DNA of 64,000 nt, from positions 27,123 through 91,122 of the forward strand of contig JAGQYM010000014.1 of the NCBI GenBank assembly GCA_020436085.1, read 5' to 3'. The position numbers were made by a program, and so were the translations under genes. Below are positions 25,266 through 34,736 of the stretch, piece by piece (the stretch's first letter is position 1; each line of letters begins with the position of its first letter). The stretch is from Cyclobacteriaceae bacterium (GTDB lineage Bacteria; Bacteroidota; Bacteroidia; Cytophagales; Cyclobacteriaceae). The notes beneath the pieces were generated by a model. That model was not told the DNA's origin. It searched no databases and saw only the letters and a program-made list of their open reading frames with translations.

Positions 25266-27257
25266 TCACTGAAACCTGTTATTGTAATATTTGAGCTCTT
25301 TTTCTCGCTCGATTTCTGAGCGTTCTCTCTTAATCCGAACCTTGGCAGGTGGCCCTACCATGATCGGAACACGCTCAACTTCTACGTTTGCCAACTCAAG
25401 ACCGTACATCGCTTCAGTTGACAAACTAAAGCGTTTCACAAATCGATAGCCCTGAATAATGAGATTATCAAAAGTTGATATCTCGCTATCAATCGAAGCC
25501 AATGAGTGCAGAATAATAAACTTAAAGTCGGCTGGCATGCTGTGTTTCTTGAGCGAGTCGTAGTGACTCACCAAATCGATCTCAGCATTTTCGGCCATGT
25601 CATGCAGAATGCGATTGAAAAGTATGTTCACTCGATGGTCAGACTTGAAACCGAGTTTGATGCGAATGAAAAAAGCTTTCTTTGGTATTATCGTATCAAC
25701 GGAATACTTGCTCGTGTACGGACTATCAACAGTGTCCACATGTATAAACCAGTAAACGTCTGCGCGTTTCGGTCGTTTCTTAAAGATAGAATAGACGATG
25801 TTCGAGTCAATTGATCGTTTGCTATCAGCTACAGCCATGTAAACCAGGTTCGTAGCTTCTTTTGGTATGGTTGTGTCCGCCTGAAGATCCTGAATCAACG
25901 GCACATAATGTTTGATCTCAACGAACTCAGTGTGACGATCACGCAATCCTCTTGCCTTCACCAGAATGAACATGAGCATGAAGAAGAAAAAGGCAATTGT
26001 AAATGTAAACCAACCACCATGTTGAAATTTACTCAGATTGGAAACTAAGAACATTCCTTCGATAGAGAAGAAAACGAGTGCGAGAACTGTCGACCTTAGT
26101 CGCGATTTTTTGTTGGTGGTAAAAAAGTAAACCAACAAAGTAGTCGTCATCAGCATATCGAATGTAATAGCCAACCCATACGCGCCTTCCATGGCAGAAG
26201 ACTCTCGGAAAATGAGTACCACGAGAATAGTACCACCTAACAGAATCCAATTCATTGCTGGCAAATAAATTTGCCCTTTCATCTGGCTTGGGTAACGAAC
26301 CCGTGTGCTAGGCCACAGTTTCAGTTTCATCGCCTCGTTGACAAGAGTGAACGTGCCTGAGATCAATGCCTGGCTGGCAATGATGGCTGCCATGGTGGCG
26401 ATGATGATACTGAAAATCAAAAAGCCATCTGGCACGATTGCATAGAAAGGAATTTGTCCATTCAATGTTGATCCTTCAAGTGTGAGCAACCACGCGGCCT
26501 GGCCAAAGTAGTTGATCAACAAACAAACCTTCACAAAGCCCCATCCCAGCCGAATGTTGCCTTTGCCACAGTGGCCAAGATCTGAGTATAATGCTTCTGC
26601 TCCGGTGGTACAAAGAAACACCGCACCCAACAACCAAAAACCTCCTGGATAGTTGGCCAGGAGATTTATTGCATACATCGGGTTTATAGCCTTAAGTACA
26701 GAAAGATTTTGCGAAAGGTGAATCATGCCCAATACACCAAGTGTGATAAACCAAATCAGCATGATGGGGCCAAATGTTTTTCCAACTATACTGGTGCCAA
26801 ACTGCTGGAAGAAGAAGAGCAGTATAAGGATTACTATGACGATAGGTACTGTTGGAATGTTTGGATTGTCGATGGTGAGACCTTCAACGGCAGAGGAGAT
26901 GCTAATGGCGGGAGTGATGAACCCATCAGAGATCAATGTGGCACAACCAATGATGGCGAGATATACTACCCATTTGGCCTTATACTTTCTAACAAGTGCG
27001 TATAGTGCGAATATCCCACCTTCACCTTTGTTGTCAGCATTGAGTGCGAGATAAACATATTTTATGGTCGTGATTAATGTCAGCGTCCAGAAGACGCACG
27101 AAACTCCACCGAGGACCAGGTCTTCAGTGATGATACTTTCATCAACAATTGCCTTGAAAACATACAATGGTGATGTTCCTATGTCACCGTAGATGATTCC
27201 TAACGAAACCAGTACGCCAGCTGCAGAGAGTTTATGTTTGACTGAACCGCTGTCCAT
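25266..27257 (-). CDS. kup: Kup-family potassium uptake transporter
   Basis: A 663-aa membrane protein with the Kup hallmark GIIYGDIGTSPLYVFKAI at residues about 19-36, ITTIKYVYLALNADNKGEGG before the next helices, and around twelve membrane segments up to about residue 435. A C-terminal cytosolic domain (NIVYSIFKKRPKRADVYWFI) follows, ending ELKYYNNRFQ. It imports K+ by proton symport. The start codon abuts the stop of the NDH-2 gene with no gap, so the two are cotranscribed. Confidence 0.93.
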   Translation of the reverse strand: MDSGSVKHKLSAAGVLVSLGIIYGDIGTSPLYVFKAIVDESIITEDLVLGGVSCVFWTLTLITTIKYVYLALNADNKGEGGIFALYALVRKYKAKWVVYLAIIGCATLISDGFITPAISISSAVEGLTIDNPNIPTVPIVIVILILLFFFQQFGTSIVGKTFGPIMLIWFITLGVLGMIHLSQNLSVLKAINPMYAINLLANYPGGFWLLGAVFLCTTGAEALYSDLGHCGKGNIRLGWGFVKVCLLINYFGQAAWLLTLEGSTLNGQIPFYAIVPDGFLIFSIIIATMAAIIASQALISGTFTLVNEAMKLKLWPSTRVRYPSQMKGQIYLPAMNWILLGGTILVVLIFRESSAMEGAYGLAITFDMLMTTTLLVYFFTTNKKSRLRSTVLALVFFSIEGMFLVSNLSKFQHGGWFTFTIAFFFFMLMFILVKARGLRDRHTEFVEIKHYVPLIQDLQADTTIPKEATNLVYMAVADSKRSIDSNIVYSIFKKRPKRADVYWFIHVDTVDSPYTSKYSVDTIIPKKAFFIRIKLGFKSDHRVNILFNRILHDMAENAEIDLVSHYDSLKKHSMPADFKFIILHSLASIDSEISTFDNLIIQGYRFVKRFSLSTEAMYGLELANVEVERVPIMVGPPAKVRIKRERSEIEREKELKYYNNRFQ

Positions 27258-28562
27258 TTATATTTCTTCTTTCGGTCGACCAATGATCAACCGATTGCTT
27301 CTGTCGTAGGAGAAATAGCTCCATACCCAGCTGAAAAAGGTAAAAACTTTATTCCGAAATCCCATAATGGAAATGAGATGAACAAACATCCAGATGTACC
27401 AGGCAAAGAAGCCTTGCGTTCTGAAGTTGTTTAAATCCACTACTGCGCGGTTGCGACCCACAGTGGCCATGCTGCCCAGATCCTTATATTTAAAGGGCTT
27501 CATCTGCTTTTTGGCGATCAACTTTTTCAAATTCTTTGCCAGTAGCCGACCTTGCTGAATGGCAGGCTGCGCCATCATAGGATGACCGTGCGGAAATTTT
27601 ACTCCACCTTCCATGACTGCGACATCACCGATGGCAAAAATATTATCGTATCCTTTTACCCGGTTGTACTCATCAACCTTGAGGCGATTTCCCTTTGCTA
27701 TGCTTTGCTCACTAAGGCCTTGTATTGGATTTCCCTTCACACCAGCTGCCCAAATCAATGACCGAGAAATCAGTTTTTCTCCGTTATTAAATTCTACTGA
27801 GTAACCATCATACGATTTCACGGCAAGGTTGAGATGAACCTTTACGCCCATCTGGTTGAGGTATTTCAAAGCTTTTTCTGATGCGGCCTCACTCATGCCA
27901 TTCAGAAGCCGAGGTCCAGCCTCAACAAGGTGAATATCCATGTGCTTCAGATCAAGCTCTTTATAGTCCTTCGGAAATACGTTGTGTTTTAGCTCCGATA
28001 ATGCCCCGGCAAGTTCAACGCCCGTTGGCCCACCACCAACAATCACATAGTCCATAAGGCTATTCATCACCTCGTTGTCATCGGTAAGCAAAGCGAATTC
28101 CATATTACGGATAATTCGGTTTCTCAGCTTAATGGCATCGGTAATGTTTTTCATCGCCATGGCATTTTTCTCCAGTTCAGCGTTGCCATAGAAATTAGTT
28201 GCTGCACCAGTGGCAATAACCAGGTAATCGTATTTTATTCCACCGATCGAAGTCTCTATGTAGTTTTCTTCGGGTTTGATTTGATTTACTTCACCAAGTC
28301 GAAAATAAAACTCGGTTTGATCCGAGAACCGTTTCCGAAAAGGAAAAACAATGGAACTGGTTTCTAATCCTGATGTGGCTACCTGATACAATAGGGGCTG
28401 AAAAGTGTGATGATTGTATTTATCAAAAAGTACAACCTGGGCTTTTAGATTCTTCAGACCTCTTACGAGTTCTATGCCTCCAAAACCGCCTCCGATTACA
28501 ATGATTCTGGGGTCTCCCAGATCCGCGATTCGGGTACGCGCGGTGATCAAATCGGGGTTCAA
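27258..28562 (-). CDS. Type II NADH dehydrogenase (NAD(P)/FAD-dependent oxidoreductase)
   Basis: A 434-aa flavoprotein. The FAD-binding dinucleotide fold is IVIGGGFGGIELVRGL (about residues 21-36), the NADH-binding one is YVIVGGGPTGVELAGALSEL (about 171-190), and the second FAD motif is NIFAIGDVAVMEGG. The C-terminus has amphipathic and hydrophobic segments (FFAWYIWMFVHLISIMGF, FFSWVWSYFSY) for membrane attachment. It transfers electrons from NADH to menaquinone without pumping protons. Directly upstream of kup in the same operon. Confidence 0.9.
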   Translation of the reverse strand: MNPDLITARTRIADLGDPRIIVIGGGFGGIELVRGLKNLKAQVVLFDKYNHHTFQPLLYQVATSGLETSSIVFPFRKRFSDQTEFYFRLGEVNQIKPEENYIETSIGGIKYDYLVIATGAATNFYGNAELEKNAMAMKNITDAIKLRNRIIRNMEFALLTDDNEVMNSLMDYVIVGGGPTGVELAGALSELKHNVFPKDYKELDLKHMDIHLVEAGPRLLNGMSEAASEKALKYLNQMGVKVHLNLAVKSYDGYSVEFNNGEKLISRSLIWAAGVKGNPIQGLSEQSIAKGNRLKVDEYNRVKGYDNIFAIGDVAVMEGGVKFPHGHPMMAQPAIQQGRLLAKNLKKLIAKKQMKPFKYKDLGSMATVGRNRAVVDLNNFRTQGFFAWYIWMFVHLISIMGFRNKVFTFFSWVWSYFSYDRSNRLIIGRPKEEI

Positions 28563-28669
28563 AATGCTGTTTTCTTAAAACTGGCTGCGAAGTTACACCA
28601 ACTGCTTAGAATTAGGGCAACGACAAAAAATAAATTTGGAGCCTCTGTTTATATCACTCATAATCAGGG

Positions 28670-28677
28670 TATTTTTG
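28670..28677 (+). promoter_or_regulatory. Bacteroidota -7 element TATTTTTG
   Basis: A perfect TAnnTTTG match 20 bp before the ATG at 28698. Transcription would begin near 28684, which favours 28698 over 28686 as the start codon of the next gene. Confidence 0.4.
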
Positions 28678-28697
28678 CGTCATAAATGCAATTGATT

Positions 28698-29447
28698 ATG
28701 ATTAAAAAGCTTGGTTTTGTTGTATTGGTTGGAGTCGCGTTGATGAATTGTGGCGGTAGTCAAAATGAGAAACTTCAAATGGCAGTTGACAGCCTTACAC
28801 AGGCACTCAATCAAAGTCAGCAAGTGGCCAACACGCTTCAGGAGGTTGGTGTTTTGATGGATTCAATCGATGCCAATAGGCAATTGCTGAAGATCAATAT
28901 GACGGAAGGAACAACCTACACGGACTATACCGCCCGCATGAGAGATATTAACGATTACGTTAAAGAGAGTCAGAAGAAAATAGAGGATTTGGAGACCGCG
29001 TTGAAGAAATCGCGAGGTGCTTCCAATGCTTTCTCCAATACCATCAAGAAACTTAAAGCGGACCTGGAGGCGAGAAACAAAGAGATTCTTGAACTGCAAG
29101 AGCAAGTTGACAAGTACAGGAACGAAAATCAGAATCTGATCCAGACCGTGACGCTTCAGGAGGCCGAGTTGAGTGATAAAGAAGCACAAATTCTCGCGAA
29201 AGAACAGGAGCTTGCCCTCATCGAAGCGCGTATTCAGGAACTCATGATTCAAAGTAAGATGAGTGAAGGTGATTCTTACTATGCGCGTGGAGAGGCGATA
29301 GAAGAAGCTGCCAATCGGACTAAGCTCGCTCCTCGCAAGAAGAAGGAGACCTATGCAGAGGCCTTGGAGATGTACAAGAAGGCCCTGTCATTGGGTGTGG
29401 CTAAGGCGCAAGCCAAGATAACAGAACTGGAAGGTAAGGTAAACTAA
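28698..29447 (+). CDS. Coiled-coil lipoprotein, function unknown
   Basis: About 249 aa from the ATG at 28698. The signal peptide ends VGVALMNCGGS with lipidation Cys 18. From about residue 25 to 190 it is nearly continuous heptad coiled coil rich in Gln, Glu, Lys and Leu (IKKLKADLEARNKEILELQE and EAELSDKEAQILAKEQELAL). The last 60 residues (YYARGEAIEEAANRTKLAPRKKKETYAEALEMYKKALSLG, shown here only to mark the TPR-like end) resemble one TPR hairpin. An envelope-spanning structural or scaffold role is plausible. It overlaps the convergent exchanger gene by 4 bp. Confidence 0.75.
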   Translation: MIKKLGFVVLVGVALMNCGGSQNEKLQMAVDSLTQALNQSQQVANTLQEVGVLMDSIDANRQLLKINMTEGTTYTDYTARMRDINDYVKESQKKIEDLETALKKSRGASNAFSNTIKKLKADLEARNKEILELQEQVDKYRNENQNLIQTVTLQEAELSDKEAQILAKEQELALIEARIQELMIQSKMSEGDSYYARGEAIEEAANRTKLAPRKKKETYAEALEMYKKALSLGVAKAQAKITELEGKVN

Positions 29448-30424
29448 ACTGCTCCGTTCTCAGCACCGATCAGATACACGGTGTAGGTGATATATCCAAG
29501 AAAAAGAATAATGGCTTCCCATCTGTCAAGTTTGCGTTGATTAAGTGTGAACATGAAGATCAGAAGCACTATGCTCGCAATAATCACCACGAATATGTCG
29601 AAGTTGAGAACGCTGTCATAAGCCATCGGTTTAACAAGCCCCGTAGTACCCAATATCAAGCACAGGTTAAAAATATTGGAGCCCACCACATTTCCAATCG
29701 CTATATCAGTGTTCTTTCGATAAGCTGCCACCGCGGATGTGGCAAGTTCGGGTAGAGAGGTGCCCGCGGCCAATATGGTCAACCCGATTAACCTTTCACT
29801 AAGTCCGTAACGTTCTGCTATGAGGACGGCATTTGTTACGGCCAACTCACCACCACCCAATAACATGGCAAGACCGATCAGAATCATGCCAGTTGAAACA
29901 GAGTTACGGTAGGTCTTGATGGGGGTGCCGTCACCATAGTCGCTGGCAGATTTCATGGTGCGGTACACGTAAAACATAAAGAGCCCGAAGAAGCACAATA
30001 GAAGGAAGGCATCAAATCGGGTGAGGGCATCAGTTGCCAACCCCCAAATCATCCGGTCATTTACCAATATGAAAAGTAAAAGGATGGCTCCGATTGAAAT
30101 TGGCACTTCGTATTGCACCGTCTTTCGTTGAACAACCAGCGGGAAGATGATCCCCGAAACACCAAGTATTAGCAGCAGATTGAAGTTGTTGCTGCCCAAT
30201 ATGTTGCCAAATGCCGCAGTGTTATAACCTTTGGTTGCTGACATCATGTTCACCAGCAATTCTGGTGCAGAAGTACCAAAAGAGACCACCGTGAGGCCAA
30301 TCGCCAGATTTGAAATATTGAATTTTTTGGCAATGGAAGATGCCCCTCCAACTAGGAAATCAGCCCCTTTAACAAGGACGACAAAACCCGTGATAAGCAG
30401 AGCCAACTCCAGCAGCATAGACAA
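29444..30424 (-). CDS. CaCA-family calcium/sodium antiporter
   Basis: A 326-aa membrane protein with about ten helices and the two inverted alpha repeats of the family: VSFGTSAPELLVNMMSATKG followed by AFGNILGSNNFN, and AAGTSLPELATSAVAAYRK followed by AIGNVVGSNIFN. The conserved Glu in each PEL motif binds the cation. It is a YrbG/NCKX-like exchanger moving Ca2+ out against Na+ or H+. The gene stands alone on the minus strand. Confidence 0.92.
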   Translation of the reverse strand: MSMLLELALLITGFVVLVKGADFLVGGASSIAKKFNISNLAIGLTVVSFGTSAPELLVNMMSATKGYNTAAFGNILGSNNFNLLLILGVSGIIFPLVVQRKTVQYEVPISIGAILLLFILVNDRMIWGLATDALTRFDAFLLLCFFGLFMFYVYRTMKSASDYGDGTPIKTYRNSVSTGMILIGLAMLLGGGELAVTNAVLIAERYGLSERLIGLTILAAGTSLPELATSAVAAYRKNTDIAIGNVVGSNIFNLCLILGTTGLVKPMAYDSVLNFDIFVVIIASIVLLIFMFTLNQRKLDRWEAIILFLGYITYTVYLIGAENGAV

Positions 30425-30627
30425 GGTTAAGGTATAAATATAGATTCAAATTCTGTAAAACGTCCAACTGTTGTCTGATAAAAAATGAAAGGGGAAGAGT
30501 TGTGTTAGGTAGCGAAAAGGATTGGTAGGAAAAGCCGTCTAGATGTAGCTAAAAAGGCTCAAAATTCAACTAATTTATCCCATTACGCTCCTACAAACTA
30601 GTTAGGCAATGCGTATTATTGCACTTC

Positions 30628-31602
30628 ATGGCTTTGAAGCTCGAGGATATCAAAACTCCCATTGCGAAGGAAATGGACGAGTTCGAAATAAAGTTTCGAG
30701 CCTCCATGAAGACCAACGTTTTTTTGCTGGACAAGATCATGAATTACATTGTCAAGCGAAAAGGAAAACAAATGCGTCCCATGTTTGTGTTCCTGAGTGC
30801 TGGCGCTACGGGACAAATTTCTGATTCGACCTATCACGGAGCGTCTTTGATCGAGTTGCTGCACACGGCTTCGCTCGTTCATGATGATGTTGTAGATAAT
30901 GCCAACTACCGAAGAGGCTTTTTTTCAGTTAACGCACTCTGGAAAAACAAAATAGCAGTGCTTGTGGGCGACTTTTTGCTTTCACGTGGTTTGCTTCTCT
31001 CGATTGAGCACAATGAGATTGAATTGCTCCGTATTGTTTCCCATGCCGTTAAGGAAATGAGTGAGGGGGAGCTTCTACAATTTGAGAAGGCGCGCAAGCT
31101 TGACATCACGGAAGAAGTATACTATGATGTCATTCGTCAGAAGACGGCTTCCCTGATCGCTTCGTGTTGTGCTGTTGGAGCAAGTTCTGCCGGAAGTGAG
31201 CCAGAAGTTGTTTCACAAATGCGTCAGTTTGGAGAATGTGTAGGTATGGCTTTCCAAATCAAAGACGACCTGTTCGACTATGGCGATGATGAAATTGGTA
31301 AGCCCTTGGGTATAGATATTAAAGAAAAGAAGATGACGCTACCATTGATTCATGCATTGTCAAAATCAAGTTGGCTGGAGAAGCGAAGAATCATTGGCAT
31401 TATTCGTAGCGATACCAACAAACCTAAAAAAGTGAAAGAAGTGATCGATCATGTGAAGGGCAAAGGAGGAATTGATTATGCCAAACAGAAAATGGCTGAA
31501 TACCACGAGCGTGCGAATGACCTTCTCGCGACTTTACCCGAGTCCGTTTATAAAAACTCCCTCACTCAATTGGTGCAATTCACAATTGACAGAAAGAGCT
31601 GA
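30628..31602 (+). CDS. Long-chain polyprenyl diphosphate synthase
   Basis: 324 aa from the ATG at 30628 (the frame opens at a TTG at 30619). The first aspartate-rich motif is VHDDVVDNA, the second is IKDDLFDYGDD, and GKQMRP binds isopentenyl diphosphate. The fifth residue before the first motif is a small Ala, the feature of long-chain enzymes in this family, so the product is probably a C30-C45 chain for the side chain of menaquinone, the quinone used by NDH-2 and the nos pathway. The 204 bp upstream holds no further gene that I can see. Confidence 0.9.
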   Translation: MALKLEDIKTPIAKEMDEFEIKFRASMKTNVFLLDKIMNYIVKRKGKQMRPMFVFLSAGATGQISDSTYHGASLIELLHTASLVHDDVVDNANYRRGFFSVNALWKNKIAVLVGDFLLSRGLLLSIEHNEIELLRIVSHAVKEMSEGELLQFEKARKLDITEEVYYDVIRQKTASLIASCCAVGASSAGSEPEVVSQMRQFGECVGMAFQIKDDLFDYGDDEIGKPLGIDIKEKKMTLPLIHALSKSSWLEKRRIIGIIRSDTNKPKKVKEVIDHVKGKGGIDYAKQKMAEYHERANDLLATLPESVYKNSLTQLVQFTIDRKS

Positions 31603-31630
31603 TCAAAAAAATTGGAGAATGCTCTAAGTC

Positions 31631-32089
31631 TTAGTTAACGCGATTGCGTCCCGCTTCCTGTATCGCGTAGGTTTTAAACTTTTCGAAAGTTGGGTTGTCA
31701 AGGACTTCAGTTGCAGGGCCTGTTTCGGCCGGCTCGAAATTACCTTCATTGTCCCACCACTTGCGGGCATCTTCGCGTGCTTTTGACTTGTCTACATCAA
31801 AGTAGTTGATGATGGAGTCAGAGACAATCCACGGCTTATCGATGGTGGCGTATTTTTCGAAAATCATTGACCGCATTTGAGTGCCCATAGCATCATTTTG
31901 AAAATGAGATACGGTATATGACATCGTTTCAGGCTCTGTCATGATCATGTCCCAATATTTTTTTGAAGAAACTACCTGAGCTGTTGTAAGCAGATAGCCA
32001 AATCCTTTTTCGATGGGTTCTTTGGTGATCAGACAAGATGCGCGAAATGCCTTTTTTTTCTTTCCAAACAGGGTGTCAAACAATGCCAT
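31631..32089 (-). CDS. Hypothetical cytosolic protein
   Basis: A 152-aa protein, MALFDTLFGKKKKAF at the N-terminus, with no signal peptide or membrane segment. The sequence RASCLITKEPIEKGFGYLLTT, then YWDMIMTEPETMSYTVSHF and KAREDARKWWDNEG is compositionally normal and looks like a real folded protein. I do not recognise the family. It converges on the polyprenyl synthase and lies 127 bp downstream of the thioredoxin-like gene's stop on the opposite reading direction order, apparently monocistronic. Confidence 0.65.
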   Translation of the reverse strand: MALFDTLFGKKKKAFRASCLITKEPIEKGFGYLLTTAQVVSSKKYWDMIMTEPETMSYTVSHFQNDAMGTQMRSMIFEKYATIDKPWIVSDSIINYFDVDKSKAREDARKWWDNEGNFEPAETGPATEVLDNPTFEKFKTYAIQEAGRNRVN

Positions 32090-32216
32090 AATTCTCTTTA
32101 TCGGTCAATTACGTTATTAGATACTCAGATTGGGGTAAATAGTTGCACCTGAAATGCATTTTTTTACCTGAAACGCGGATTTATTGTCGTGAACAGTGAA
32201 TCTGACTCGGAATCGG

Positions 32217-33644
32217 CTAGCTGCCGGCTCGCTTTTTCAAGTTCCTCTCGTGATTTTGCAAAAAATCAGCAAGGCTCTCAATCGGTGGTTTCTTGGCGAT
32301 TATCTTCTTTTTGTCGTCAAGCACATATAGTGTAGGTGTGGAGAATGCATCATACAGATTTTGGTAGTTTCCTACTGCACTGCGTGGACCGTTTACTGTG
32401 ATCCATGGCATCTTCATGTCTTTGATGTAGTTTTTCATCTTCACCATAGACGTGTCCGCGCTAATAGCGTACACTTCAAGGTTGAATCGATCTTTATTTG
32501 AGTTATAGAAATCAACCAGTTTTGGTGTTTCTGTTTTGCAGTGACCACAATCAGGATCGAAGAAGAACAGGATAGTGTACTTTTTCTTTATGTCGTACAT
32601 GGATCTTAACTGGAGATTTTGATCCTGCATGATCAGATTCTTTGCTGTTTGCCCGATCAGGCTCAATCTTAATTTATCGGCATAATCTTTCATGCTCTTC
32701 TTCATCGAGCTGGCCGCCCAATAGTCCATCTCTCCTGATTCAAAATATTTGTCGTACAGTCTCACATATACTTCATCAAGTCCCATAATTTTTGGATTCT
32801 GGTAGTTGACGATAGAATTGAATACCACCATCTTATAGGTTTCTTGATTACCCTTTGTTTTTTTAACCAAGGCATCAATTGCATTCATAATCGTATCAGG
32901 ATGCGGTACGAGAAGTCGTTCGAGGTAGTCCTTTATCTTCTCTGCAAATAGCGGCCTTGGCAATCGCAGGAGTGCATCATCTGACAAGTCAAAGTTGTCG
33001 AAGTAGTGCGCCCGGTAATATCTGTATTGAAAGGTTGAATCGATCGTTCCGTCTGCGCGAACCGGGGCATCTGGAACGTCAACGGGCTTGGTGGCTTTTA
33101 GCATCCGTGCGGTCATGGTTTTCGGATACTTCTCAATGATTTCAGATTGATAAGCCATCACTTTTTCATTCACCTTTTGGAGTGACTCTCTTGCGGATTT
33201 TTTTTCAGCTTCACTGGCAGTGCTGTCCTTCGCTATAGTAAAATATGGCGTGGCCTCCTGGTTGCGTGCCATGTTGAACTTCATGTTTTCGAAGAACAGA
33301 CGATTGTCATCGTCACCCGTTACTTTCATATTCTGAATGTAGTCGTCAGTAGAGGTTTCAAGCATGAACTGCTGATCTTGGCTGACTGTCAGTTCAAATA
33401 TTCTTGTCTTGCCCAACACAAGAAAATATATGCCTTGGGCCAGTGGTGCCGACCCGCTGAATTGAAACGCGCCTGAAGAGTTGACCTTCGCTGTATCCTT
33501 TAAATAGGTTTGCTCTCCATAATAATACCCGAGATAGGCTGTTGTGTCCTTCAATCCCTTCACTTTGAAGTCTATTTTGTAGCCTTGCTGTGCCAGGAGG
33601 GGAGATGTGAACAGGATGCAGATTAATACGATACAAAGTCTCAT
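32217..33644 (-). CDS. Exported thioredoxin-like (TlpA/ResA-type) protein with DUF4369/DUF5106-like N-terminus
   Basis: About 475 aa from the ATG at 33644. Signal peptide MRLCIVLICILFTSPLLAQ. The first 110 residues (YKIDFKVKGLKDTTAYLGYY, GAFQFSGSAPLAQGIYFLV) resemble the DUF4369 beta domain, the middle is helical like DUF5106, and the C-terminal 150 residues form a thioredoxin fold with the active site FFDPDCGHCKTETPKLV, a CxxC pair, and a cis-Pro region FSTPTLYVLD. Likely a periplasmic thiol-disulfide reductase. Partner unknown. Confidence 0.85.
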   Translation of the reverse strand: MRLCIVLICILFTSPLLAQQGYKIDFKVKGLKDTTAYLGYYYGEQTYLKDTAKVNSSGAFQFSGSAPLAQGIYFLVLGKTRIFELTVSQDQQFMLETSTDDYIQNMKVTGDDDNRLFFENMKFNMARNQEATPYFTIAKDSTASEAEKKSARESLQKVNEKVMAYQSEIIEKYPKTMTARMLKATKPVDVPDAPVRADGTIDSTFQYRYYRAHYFDNFDLSDDALLRLPRPLFAEKIKDYLERLLVPHPDTIMNAIDALVKKTKGNQETYKMVVFNSIVNYQNPKIMGLDEVYVRLYDKYFESGEMDYWAASSMKKSMKDYADKLRLSLIGQTAKNLIMQDQNLQLRSMYDIKKKYTILFFFDPDCGHCKTETPKLVDFYNSNKDRFNLEVYAISADTSMVKMKNYIKDMKMPWITVNGPRSAVGNYQNLYDAFSTPTLYVLDDKKKIIAKKPPIESLADFLQNHERNLKKRAGS

Positions 33645-33793
33645 GAGTCTGGCGCTGTTTGATAGAGGCAAATTTCAAAATTTATGCTGCGTTATACAAC
33701 GGCAATTAATAGGCCAAGGTATAAATTGGTGACCTGATTATAGATTTTTTAACAACTCAGCGGGCAAGTGTGGGCAAAGCCAATTCATTAGGC

Positions 33794-33801
33794 TAATTTT
33801 G
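33794..33801 (+). promoter_or_regulatory. Bacteroidota -7 element TAATTTTG upstream of gldA
   Basis: A perfect TAnnTTTG match 17 bp before the gldA start codon. No clear -33 element is seen. Confidence 0.4.
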
Positions 33802-33818
33802 AGATTGTTTTTTAGTTA

Positions 33819-34736
33819 ATGTCTCTCACAGTCAATCATCTAACCAAGATTTACGGTAGCCAACGGGCGGTTGATGATATCTCCTTTTCGATTGAGCCAG
33901 GTGAAATTGTGGGCTTTCTGGGGCCAAACGGAGCGGGAAAATCTACTACAATGAAGATCGCGACCGGCTTTCTTCCGCCTACAGACGGTAATGTGACGGT
34001 GGGTGGCTTTGATGTGGTCGAAGATCCGATTTCGGTGAAGAAAATTATTGGCTATCTCCCTGAACACAATCCACTTTACCTGGAAATGTATGTCCATGAA
34101 TATTTGCGTTTTGTGGGAAAGCTTAGTGGTCTGAGAAACGGTGCACTCACCTCAAGAGTAGATGAGATGATTATTTTATGCGGGCTGACGAAAGAGCAAA
34201 ACAAAAAAATCGAGTCGTTATCAAAAGGATATAGACAACGTGTCGGCCTAGCGCAAGCCCTGCTTCACGATCCTCAAATTCTGATTCTGGATGAACCGAC
34301 CTCCGGACTTGATCCCAATCAGATTTTAGAGATACGAAAAGTGATTAAGGAAATCAGCCGAAACAAGACTGTGCTTTTTTCCTCACACATTATGCAGGAA
34401 GTTCAGGCGCTCTGCGATCGCGTAATTATTATTAACAAAGGCAAAATTGTTGCTGATGATCAACTTGCTAACCTACTGAAGGGAGACCACTCGCCAGCTT
34501 TAGTCGTTGAGTTTAAGGAAGAGGTTGAGTTGGTGAAGATCAAACAAATCCCTGGAGTCAGCGATGTGATAGAATTGAGCGCACGCAAATACAAGGTGAT
34601 ACCGAATCAAGGAATCGATGTTCGCAATGAGGTGTTTAAGTTTGCTACGGAGCAAAACATTTCTCTTATGGAGATGAAGGTGGAGGAGGGATCGATGGAG
34701 TCGATATTCAGAGAACTAACGGAGAGGGAAAAATGA
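33819..34736 (+). CDS. gldA: GldA, ATPase of the gliding-motility ABC transporter
   Basis: A 305-aa ATPase: Walker A GPNGAGKSTTMKI (about residues 34-46), Q-loop region GYLPEHNPLY, signature LSKGYRQRVGLAQAL, Walker B ILILDEPTSGLDP, switch His in FSSHIMQEV, and a C-terminal extension of about 80 residues typical of GldA. With GldF and GldG it forms a transporter required for gliding in Flavobacterium johnsoniae. It overlaps gldF by 4 bp. The name rests on the ATPase type and on its association with gldF and gldG. Confidence 0.9.
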   Translation: MSLTVNHLTKIYGSQRAVDDISFSIEPGEIVGFLGPNGAGKSTTMKIATGFLPPTDGNVTVGGFDVVEDPISVKKIIGYLPEHNPLYLEMYVHEYLRFVGKLSGLRNGALTSRVDEMIILCGLTKEQNKKIESLSKGYRQRVGLAQALLHDPQILILDEPTSGLDPNQILEIRKVIKEISRNKTVLFSSHIMQEVQALCDRVIIINKGKIVADDQLANLLKGDHSPALVVEFKEEVELVKIKQIPGVSDVIELSARKYKVIPNQGIDVRNEVFKFATEQNISLMEMKVEEGSMESIFRELTEREK

